Assembly: GCA_018780645.1 (NCBI GenBank) | Contig: JADMJJ010000004.1 | Coordinates: 90,411-154,410 of the forward strand | Reading direction: 5' to 3' | Source: Burkholderiaceae bacterium | Lineage (GTDB): Bacteria; Pseudomonadota; Gammaproteobacteria; Burkholderiales; Burkholderiaceae_C | DNA: 64,000 nt | Part shown: piece by piece, positions 57,990-64,000 of the stretch | Position numbering within the stretch: position 1 is the stretch's first letter | Layout: each line of letters begins with the position of its first letter | Notes under the pieces: generated by a model | What the model was told of the DNA's origin: nothing | What the model saw: only the letters and a program-made list of their open reading frames with translations | Databases searched by the model: none | Made by a program: the position numbers and the translations under genes

Positions 57990-60050
57990 ATGACGCAAAT
58001 CGGAACGCACGTCCCTGTGCGCCTGCTCAGCCGTGAGCAGGCCATGCTGGAATTCAATCGCAGGGTCTTGCTGCAGGCCCGGCGCGCCGATGTGCCGCTG
58101 CTGGAGCGCTTGCGCTATATCTGCATCGTCTCGTCGAATATGGACGAGTTCTTCGAGGTGCGCTTTGCCGACATGCTGGACGCCGCCCGCGAGCCGGGCA
58201 GTGGCATCAGCACGCAGGATGTCTTGCGCGTGGCCCACGAGGCCCATGGACTGATAGACGAGAAGTACGCCGCCTTCAATGAGCAGGTGATGCCGGCCTT
58301 GAAGGAGCAGGGCATCCTGGTGCTCAACCATGCCGACCGCAACGAGGCGCAGACGCGCTGGGTGGACACCTTCTTCAAGCGCCAGGTTCGGCCGCTGCTG
58401 GTGCCCGTGGGCCTCGACCCGGCGCACCCCTTTCCGCAGGTGGCCAACAAGTCGTTGAACTTCATTGTCAAGCTCGGCGGCAAGGACGCCTTCGGTCGCG
58501 ACAACTCGATCGCCATCGTCAAGGTGCCGCGTGTGCTGCCGCGGGTGATACGGCTGCCCGATGCCATCAGCGAGGGCACGCAGGCCTTTGTGCTGCTCAG
58601 CAGCGTGATCCGCTCGCATCTGGAGGAGCTGTTCCAGGGCCGGGAGGTGGTGGCCTTCTCCCAGTTCCGCGTCACCCGCGACTCCGACCTCGATGTCGAC
58701 GAGGAGGAGGTCGCCAACCTGCGCCAGGCCCTGCGCACCGGCCTGACCACGCGCCACTTCGGCCGTGCCATCCGCATCGAGGTGGTGAATAGCTGCCCAC
58801 CCGAGCTGTCGGACTTTCTGCTGGAGCAGTTTGCCGTGCCCGAGGCGGCCCTGTACCGGGTCAACGGCCCGGTGAATCTGGTGCGGCTCAATGAGCTGAT
58901 CGATCAGAGCGACGCGCCCGATCTGCGATTCCCGCCCTATGAACCGGCCTGGCCGCAGGATCGGCTGCCGCGGTCACGATCGATCTTCGAGCAGCTCAGG
59001 CGCGGTGATGTGCTGCTTCATCACCCGTTCGAGAGCTTCGAGCCGGTGGTGCAGTTCCTGCGCGAGGCCGTCGAGGATCCGGATGTACTCGCCATCAAGC
59101 AGACAATCTACCGCACCGGCGCCAAGTCGGTGCTTATGGACCTGCTGATCGAGGCGGCCCGCAGGGGTAAGGAAGTGCTGGCCGTGGTCGAGCTGAAGGC
59201 GCGCTTCGACGAGGAGGCCAATATCAACTGGGCCGAGCGGCTGGAGGCGGTGGGTGCCCAGGTGGTGTATGGCATCGTCGGCCTGAAGACCCATGCCAAG
59301 ATGATGTTGATCACCCGCCGCGAGGGCAGCCGCCTGCGCCGCTATGTGCATCTGTCCACCGGCAACTACAACCCCAAGACGGCGCGGCTCTATACCGACA
59401 TCGGCTACCTGACCGCCTCGCCGGAGCTGACGGCCGATGCCGACACCGTGTTCCGCCAGCTGGCCTCGCTGAGCAAGGTCAAGCCGCCGCGCCATCTGAT
59501 GATGGCGCCGTTCAGCCTGCACAAGCGCATGGTGCGGCATCTCGAACAGGTGGCCGCGGCCGCACGGGCCGGCCTGCCGGCGCGGGTGGTGGTGAAGATC
59601 AATGCGCTGACCGATGTGTTGCTGATCGAGGCGCTGATCGAGGCCGGCCGGGCCGGTGCCCGCATCGACCTGATCGTGCGTGGCGCCTGCATGCTGCCGC
59701 CGGGCATACCGGGCTACAGCGAGAACATCCGCGTGCGCTCGGTGGTCGGCCGCTTTCTGGAGCATACGCGGGTGATCTATTTCCGCTGGGGCGATGCCGA
59801 GAGCGATGAGGCGCTGTATCTGTCCAGCGCCGACTGGATGAGCCGCAATATGTTCCGGCGCATCGAGATTGCCTGGCCGGTCAGCGACGCGCGTCTGCGC
59901 CAGCGCGTCATCGACGAGTGCCTGGTGCCCTATCTGCATGACGGCCAGGATGCCTGGAGCCTCAAGCCCGATGGCCACTACGAGCATGTGTCCGGGCAGG
60001 GCCACAGCGCCCAGCGGGCGCTGATGCACAAATTCGGTCGCAAGGATTGA
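57990..60050 (+). CDS. ppk: Polyphosphate kinase 1
   Basis: A 686-residue enzyme polymerising the gamma-phosphate of ATP into polyphosphate (EC 2.7.4.1). The catalytic His residues fall at the E. coli numbers: His435 in GLKTHAKMM and His454 in RYVHLSTGNYN. The N-terminal SREQAMLEFNRRVL and the late TARLYTD are family features. The ATG at 57990 has no Shine-Dalgarno sequence and the Pho box ends 7 bases before it. A GTG at 58017 is an alternative start if a leader is needed. It is the first gene of ppk-sixA. Confidence 0.96.
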   Translation: MTQIGTHVPVRLLSREQAMLEFNRRVLLQARRADVPLLERLRYICIVSSNMDEFFEVRFADMLDAAREPGSGISTQDVLRVAHEAHGLIDEKYAAFNEQVMPALKEQGILVLNHADRNEAQTRWVDTFFKRQVRPLLVPVGLDPAHPFPQVANKSLNFIVKLGGKDAFGRDNSIAIVKVPRVLPRVIRLPDAISEGTQAFVLLSSVIRSHLEELFQGREVVAFSQFRVTRDSDLDVDEEEVANLRQALRTGLTTRHFGRAIRIEVVNSCPPELSDFLLEQFAVPEAALYRVNGPVNLVRLNELIDQSDAPDLRFPPYEPAWPQDRLPRSRSIFEQLRRGDVLLHHPFESFEPVVQFLREAVEDPDVLAIKQTIYRTGAKSVLMDLLIEAARRGKEVLAVVELKARFDEEANINWAERLEAVGAQVVYGIVGLKTHAKMMLITRREGSRLRRYVHLSTGNYNPKTARLYTDIGYLTASPELTADADTVFRQLASLSKVKPPRHLMMAPFSLHKRMVRHLEQVAAAARAGLPARVVVKINALTDVLLIEALIEAGRAGARIDLIVRGACMLPPGIPGYSENIRVRSVVGRFLEHTRVIYFRWGDAESDEALYLSSADWMSRNMFRRIEIAWPVSDARLRQRVIDECLVPYLHDGQDAWSLKPDGHYEHVSGQGHSAQRALMHKFGRKD

Positions 60051-60057
60051 CCCGATC

Positions 60058-60519
60058 ATGGACCTGATTCTGTGGCGACATGCCGAGGCCGAGGTGCGCC
60101 GCGAGGGCCAGGACGAGCTCGATCGCGCGTTGACGCCCAAAGGCGAGCGCCAGGCCCAGCGCATGGCGGCCTGGTTGAACCGGCACCTGGCCGAGTCCAC
60201 CCGCGTGCTCGTCAGTCCGGCGCTGCGCTGCCAGCAGACGGCCGCGCATCTGGGCCGCAGCTTTCGCACGGTGCCGGGTCTTGCTCCGGCCGGCGGCGTT
60301 GATGACCTGCTGCGTCTGGCCCGCTGGCCGCAGGCCAACGAGCCGGTGCTCGTGATAGGTCATCAGCCGACCCTGGGCCTGGCCTGCGCGCGGCTGCTCA
60401 GCGGCCAGGAGCAGACCTGGCACGTCAAGAAGGCGGCGGTCTGGTGGTTGCGCCAGCGGGAGCGCGAGGGTGTGTCCGGCGTGTTTCTGCAGGCGGTGCA
60501 GGCGGTGGATGGGTTGTAG
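60058..60519 (+). CDS. sixA: Phosphohistidine phosphatase SixA-like
   Basis: A 153-residue histidine-phosphatase-superfamily protein. The R-H-G-type motif is LILWRHAEAE at the start, followed by RVLVSPALRCQQTA and VIGHQPTLG, which contain the second catalytic His region. SixA in E. coli removes phosphate from the His of ArcB and NPr. The start ATG at 60058 is 7 bases after the ppk stop, so the two form an operon. A REP-like element follows. Confidence 0.88.
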   Translation: MDLILWRHAEAEVRREGQDELDRALTPKGERQAQRMAAWLNRHLAESTRVLVSPALRCQQTAAHLGRSFRTVPGLAPAGGVDDLLRLARWPQANEPVLVIGHQPTLGLACARLLSGQEQTWHVKKAAVWWLRQREREGVSGVFLQAVQAVDGL

Positions 60520-60525
60520 TGGTGG

Positions 60526-60578
60526 CCCCGGATTGCATCCGGGCTACGGTGGATTGGTAGCCCGGATGCAATCCGGGG
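60526..60578. repeat. REP-like palindromic repeat, copy 4 (arms in reversed order)
   Basis: Here the CCCCGGATTGCATCCGGGCTAC arm comes first (60526-60547) and the complementary GTAGCCCGGATGCAATCCGG arm second (60557-60576), so the GTAG ends face inwards, with a 9-base spacer. It lies between the convergent sixA and ppx genes. The opposite orientation distinguishes it from the other four copies. Confidence 0.92.
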
Positions 60579-60585
60579 CTAAGCC

Positions 60586-62124
60586 TCAAGCCCTGAGGCT
60601 CAACTCCAGCAACCCGCTGCGCGCCCAGGCCTGCAACTCCTCCTGCAGCAGATAGACGGTGCGCGGATGCCGGGCGGCCCAGCCGGGCGCCATCTGCAGC
60701 TCCACCGCCTGATCGCGGCGCTGCAACTGCATCGCTGCCTTGTCCAGGCGGTCGCGCGCATGGGCCTTGATCACGGCCAGGCGCAGGCTCAGCAACTGCC
60801 AGATGAAGCCGCTGTCGGCCAGCCGCGTGTCCAGCTTCTTCAGGCCGCCGCGCTGACCCAGCACCAGGTCGCTGATCAGGCGCAGCTGGCTCTGCGAGAA
60901 GCCCGGCGCATCGACGTGGGCCAGCAGATAGGCGCTGTGACGGTGGTGATCGTGGTGCGAGACCATCATGCCGATCTCGTGCAGCGCCGCGGCCCAGCCG
61001 AGCTCGCGCCGCGATTCCAGTGCCGCCTCGGGTGCCAGTTGCCGGTACAGCGCCAGCGCCTGCTGCTGAACGCGCCGGGCCTGGGGCAGATCAACGTCGA
61101 AGCGCTGCTGCAGGGCTTTCACCGAGGGCTCGCGGATGTCACCGACGCGAACCTTGCGCCCGCTCTCGGCGGTTTCGAGGCGTTCGGCCAGGTCGAAGAT
61201 CACGCCCTGGCGCAGCGCGCCCTTGGCGGGCAGCAACTCGTCGATGCCGAACTGCATCACCAGGGTGTAGAGAATGCACAGGCCACCGGCGACGACGGCG
61301 CGGCGGTCCTCCTTCAATCCGGGGAGCTTGATGCGGTCCACATGGCCGGCGGCCAGGCATTGCCCTATGCACCAGCGCAGCGCTGCCGGCGTGATGCGGC
61401 CATCGGTGATGCCGCTGGCCGCCAGCAGCTGCGAGACCGCGCCGACGGTACCCGAGGAGCCCAGCGCCTCGCGCCACAGGCCAGAGGCAAAGGGCTGCAG
61501 CGCCTCTTCCAGCTCGGCCCCGCAGGCCACCTGGGCGGCGCGGAAGGCCTCGGCGCTGAACTTGCCGTCCGGAAAGAATCGCATCGACAGGCTGACACTG
61601 CCGACCTGGAAGGACTCGGCCGTGATCGGCCGCCGGCCCCGACCGAGAATCATCTCGGTCGAGCGCCCGCCGATATCGATCACCAGCCGCGCCTGCTCGG
61701 ATGGCTGCAGCCGCGCGACGCCGGCATAGATCAGGCGCGCCTCTTCGCGGCCCGAGATGACCTCCACGGGATAGCCCAGCACGGTGCGAGCGCGCTGCAG
61801 AAAGGCATCGCGGTTACGGGCTTCGCGCAGGGTCTGGGTGGCCACCGCACGCACCTGCTGCGGTGCAAAGCCGTCCAGACGCTGCGCGAAGCGCTGCAGG
61901 CAGTCCAGGCCGCGCTGGGCGGCGGCCTCGGTGAGCATCTTGTTGGCGTCGAGCCCGGCGCCCAGGCGCACGGTCTCCTTCAGGTAAGCGATGCGCTTGT
62001 AGCGGCCCTGCTCCAGCTGGGCAATCTCCAGCCGGAAGCTGTTGGAGCCCATGTCGATGGCGGCGAGCACGCGCGGCGCGGCTGGGATCGGGGTGGATTT
62101 GATGTCTGGCATGTGTGCCGGCAT
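60586..62124 (-). CDS. ppx: Exopolyphosphatase (Ppx/GppA family)
   Basis: A 512-residue enzyme releasing phosphate from polyphosphate ends and/or hydrolysing pppGpp. The phosphate-binding motifs are LAAIDMGSNSFRLEIAQLE, VIDIGGRSTEMILGRG and LGSSGTVGAVSQLL. The C-terminal HD-type region has GWAAALHEIGMMVSHHDHHRHSAYLL. It lies opposite ppk-sixA and ends 66 bases from sixA. The ATG at 62124 or an internal ATG at 62112 may be the start. Whether it acts on polyphosphate or pppGpp cannot be seen from the sequence. Confidence 0.93.
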   Translation of the reverse strand: MPAHMPDIKSTPIPAAPRVLAAIDMGSNSFRLEIAQLEQGRYKRIAYLKETVRLGAGLDANKMLTEAAAQRGLDCLQRFAQRLDGFAPQQVRAVATQTLREARNRDAFLQRARTVLGYPVEVISGREEARLIYAGVARLQPSEQARLVIDIGGRSTEMILGRGRRPITAESFQVGSVSLSMRFFPDGKFSAEAFRAAQVACGAELEEALQPFASGLWREALGSSGTVGAVSQLLAASGITDGRITPAALRWCIGQCLAAGHVDRIKLPGLKEDRRAVVAGGLCILYTLVMQFGIDELLPAKGALRQGVIFDLAERLETAESGRKVRVGDIREPSVKALQQRFDVDLPQARRVQQQALALYRQLAPEAALESRRELGWAAALHEIGMMVSHHDHHRHSAYLLAHVDAPGFSQSQLRLISDLVLGQRGGLKKLDTRLADSGFIWQLLSLRLAVIKAHARDRLDKAAMQLQRRDQAVELQMAPGWAARHPRTVYLLQEELQAWARSGLLELSLRA

Positions 62125-62214
62125 TGTCGCGGCAAATCATGACGCCAAGCCCGCCGCGCCGCGAGGTTTTGCAGCCGCCCCTAGAATCCTGCAGCTTCTC
62201 AAAGGACATGTGCC

Positions 62215-63063
62215 ATGGCAGAACTCGACCTGAATCGCCGCGACTTCGTGCGCGCCGCCGTGGGCAGCGGATTTGCCGCCGCCGTGCTGCCGGTGAGCGC
62301 CCAGACCGTCGTCAAGACCGACAGTGCTGGCCTGCGTGTTGGCGAGGTCACGATTCCCGTGGGCGACTTCAAGATGCCGGCCTACCGGGCCATGCCCGAG
62401 GGCGGGCGCAATCTGCCGGTGATACTGCTGGTCAGCGAAATCTTCGGTGTGCACGAATACATCGCCGATGTCGCCCGGCGTTTGGCCAGGCAAGGCTATC
62501 TGGTGATCGCGCCCGAGCTGTTCGTGCGTCAGGGTGAGGCCGGTGACTATGGCGAGATCGCCAAGCTGCTGGCCGAGGTCGTCAACAAGGTGCCCGATGC
62601 CCAGGTGATGGGCGACCTCGACGCCTGCGTGGCCTGGGCCAGGACCCAGGGCGGCGACACATCAAGGCTGGGCATCACCGGCTTCTGCTGGGGCGGGCGC
62701 ATGACCTGGCTCTATGCTGCCCACAACCCGGGCGTGAAGGCGGGCGTGGCCTGGTATGGCCGTCTGGTCGGCGCTAGCACGCCGCTGACGCCCAAACACC
62801 CGGTCGATCTTGCGGCCGGGCTGCACGGGCCGGTGCTGGGTCTCTATGGCGGGCAGGACGCAGGCATACCGCTTGACACGGTTGATAAGATGAAGGCCGC
62901 GCTGAGCCAGGGGAGCGCCGCGGCCAAGGCCTCGAGCTTCCACGTCTATGCCGAGGCGGGACACGCCTTCCATGCCGACTACCGCCCGACGTTCCTGAAG
63001 GGCCCGGCCGAGGACGGCTGGCAGCGCTGCCTGGCCTGGTTCAAGTCGCAGGGCGTCGCCTAG
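62215..63063 (+). CDS. Dienelactone hydrolase-family protein, Tat-exported
   Basis: A 282-residue hydrolase with a twin-arginine signal (LNRRDFVRAAVGSGFAAAVL). The nucleophile is Cys in GFCWGGRMTWLY, the acid is in GLYGGQDAGIP and the catalytic His is in GHAFHADYRP, all typical of dienelactone hydrolases. The mature domain starts near TVVKTDSAGLRVGE. Family members hydrolyse lactones such as cis-dienelactone. An exported copy suggests a substrate outside the cytoplasm, which is not known. It is divergent from ppx with 90 bases between. Confidence 0.9.
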   Translation: MAELDLNRRDFVRAAVGSGFAAAVLPVSAQTVVKTDSAGLRVGEVTIPVGDFKMPAYRAMPEGGRNLPVILLVSEIFGVHEYIADVARRLARQGYLVIAPELFVRQGEAGDYGEIAKLLAEVVNKVPDAQVMGDLDACVAWARTQGGDTSRLGITGFCWGGRMTWLYAAHNPGVKAGVAWYGRLVGASTPLTPKHPVDLAAGLHGPVLGLYGGQDAGIPLDTVDKMKAALSQGSAAAKASSFHVYAEAGHAFHADYRPTFLKGPAEDGWQRCLAWFKSQGVA

Positions 63064-63129
63064 GCGAGCACTGCGACCCAGCCGCGCCAAAAGTGCGCGG
63101 TCTTATTTTCTTTCATCCACTGGAATTGA

Positions 63130-63906
63130 ATGACGCTGCTGTACATCGTGATCGCAACCTTGGCCGGCGGCCTGCTGTCGGTGCTGATCGCCGCCAGTCT
63201 GACGGTCAAACTGCTGGGCAAGCTGGTGCGCCACCTGGTCAGCCTGTCGGCCGGCCTGTTGCTGGCCACCGCCCTGTTGCATGTGCTGCCTGAGGCCTTC
63301 GAGAGCAAGGCCGACACCCACCAGCTCTTCCTGACCCTGCTGGGCGGGCTGATGTTCTTCTTCCTGCTCGAGAAGGCCGAGCTCTACCGCCACAACCATC
63401 ACCACGAGGGCGATGACCCGCACCACCATCACCACCATGGCTTCGACGCCGAGCAGGCGGGCCGGGGCGGCTGGAGCGTGCTGGTCGGAGACAGCATCCA
63501 CAACTTCTGCGACGGCATCATCATCGCGGCGGCCTTTCTGGCCGACACGCATCTGGGCGTGGTCACCGCGCTGGCCATCATCGCGCACGAGATTCCGCAG
63601 GAGGTGGGCGACTACATCGTGCTGCTCAACGCCGGCTTCAGCCGCGCCAAGGCGCTGTTGTACAACGCCATCTCGGGCCTGGCGGCGGTGGTCGGCGGGG
63701 TGCTCGGCTACTTCATCGTCGGGCCCTGGGAGGCGCTGTTTCCCTACCTGCTGGTGGCCGCTTCAAGCAGCTTCATCTATGTGGCCGTGGCCGATCTGAT
63801 ACCGCAGTTGCAGCGCCGCCTGCCCTGGCGCGAGACAGCGTCTCAGCTGGCCTGGCTGGCGGTGGGGATGGGCATCGTCGTGGTCGCGGTCGGTTCCGCG
63901 CATTGA
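63130..63906 (+). CDS. ZIP-family metal transporter
   Basis: A 258-residue membrane protein. The ZIP metal-binding helices are GDSIHNFCDGIIIAAAF and IIAHEIPQEVGDYIVL, with the HN and HEIPQE motifs. A His-rich loop (HNHHHEGDDPHHHHHHG, residues ~93-110) lies between helices III and IV, as in many ZIP proteins. It should import zinc or another divalent ion. The ATG at 63130 follows TGGAATTGA and no SD is strong. A REP-like element lies 5 bases after its stop. Confidence 0.92.
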   Translation: MTLLYIVIATLAGGLLSVLIAASLTVKLLGKLVRHLVSLSAGLLLATALLHVLPEAFESKADTHQLFLTLLGGLMFFFLLEKAELYRHNHHHEGDDPHHHHHHGFDAEQAGRGGWSVLVGDSIHNFCDGIIIAAAFLADTHLGVVTALAIIAHEIPQEVGDYIVLLNAGFSRAKALLYNAISGLAAVVGGVLGYFIVGPWEALFPYLLVAASSSFIYVAVADLIPQLQRRLPWRETASQLAWLAVGMGIVVVAVGSAH

Positions 63907-63910
63907 CTTC

Positions 63911-63968
63911 GTAGCCCGGATGGAATCCGGGGTTTGCTTCTTGGTGCCCCGGATTGCATCCGGGCTTG
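63911..63968. repeat. REP-like palindromic repeat, copy 5
   Basis: The arms are GTAGCCCGGATGGAATCCGG (63911-63930) and CCCGGATTGCATCCGGGCTTG near 63948-63968, with a 16-base spacer. The right end is changed from CTAC to CTTG, so the outer TAG is lost on that side. It follows the ZIP gene. Nothing further is seen to the end of the window. Confidence 0.88.
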
Positions 63969-64000
63969 TATGTTTGGGGCAGCACCTTCAGACGCAGCGA

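Noticed and set aside
1..64000. CRISPR arrays, prophage or insertion sequences
   Set aside because: No regularly spaced direct repeats, integrase, transposase or phage structural genes are seen; the repeats found are palindromic intergenic elements.

Overview
This is a high-GC chromosomal window with no mobile element, rRNA operon or CRISPR array. Gene content points to a betaproteobacterium of the order Burkholderiales, probably the Comamonadaceae/Sphaerotilaceae (Rubrivivax, Roseateles or Paucibacter-like). Supporting genes are a Bug/TctC binding protein, a LuxR-type regulator beside a PEP-CTERM protein, a DUF4212/symporter/CBS-DUF294 block, an RpfE-like gene beside recJ, and XRE/DUF2975. 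The placement is inferred from family distribution, not from a marker gene.

Left part (1-9572, + strand). An aromatic-acid catabolic operon holds a VOC protein (cut by the window edge), an FAD monooxygenase with a tiny partner protein, a Bug-type binding protein, homogentisate 1,2-dioxygenase and fumarylacetoacetase. A terminator, an outer-membrane beta-barrel gene, a second terminator and a complete DctPQM TRAP transporter follow.

Cell-envelope part (9627-23159). A LuxR-type regulator resembling EpsA is convergent with a PEP-CTERM protein. Then come a Tat-exported PhoX phosphatase, a VanZ-like protein and a five-gene minus-strand operon ending at a strong terminator. In transcription order the operon encodes an exported SGNH hydrolase, a Pro/Ala-rich membrane protein, an enlarged Lnt-like N-acyltransferase, an exported WD40-caspase protein and a lipoprotein with a long Ala-Pro linker. 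This is the least explained module in the window.

Middle part (23390-55932). Housekeeping and accessory genes are mixed: tRNA-Thr(CGT), fbp-pepN, prfB with its programmed frameshift, a TPR protein, a sodium:solute symporter block, a DEDDh exonuclease, hydrolases, a degenerate HD-GYP protein, an acyl-CoA synthetase, XRE/DUF2975, a Tas-like reductase, an aminotransferase, a YbaK deacylase, plsY, RidA, a membrane glutaredoxin, a YciO/Sua5 protein, an EamA transporter, a PHP phosphatase, a chemoreceptor, a hybrid kinase and recJ.

Phosphate part (56065-62124). A metallophosphoesterase and a glycosyltransferase overlap by 4 bases and lead directly into ppk-sixA, with a ppx convergent. A good Pho box lies immediately before ppk and a weaker one before the phosphoesterase. 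The first two genes look like a PlcP-Agt lipid-remodelling pair used in phosphate starvation. The window ends with a Tat-exported dienelactone hydrolase and a ZIP transporter.

Five copies of a palindromic intergenic repeat (REP-like, ends GTAGCCCGG) are scattered from 27 kb onward. At two convergent gene pairs the repeat itself supplies both stop codons.
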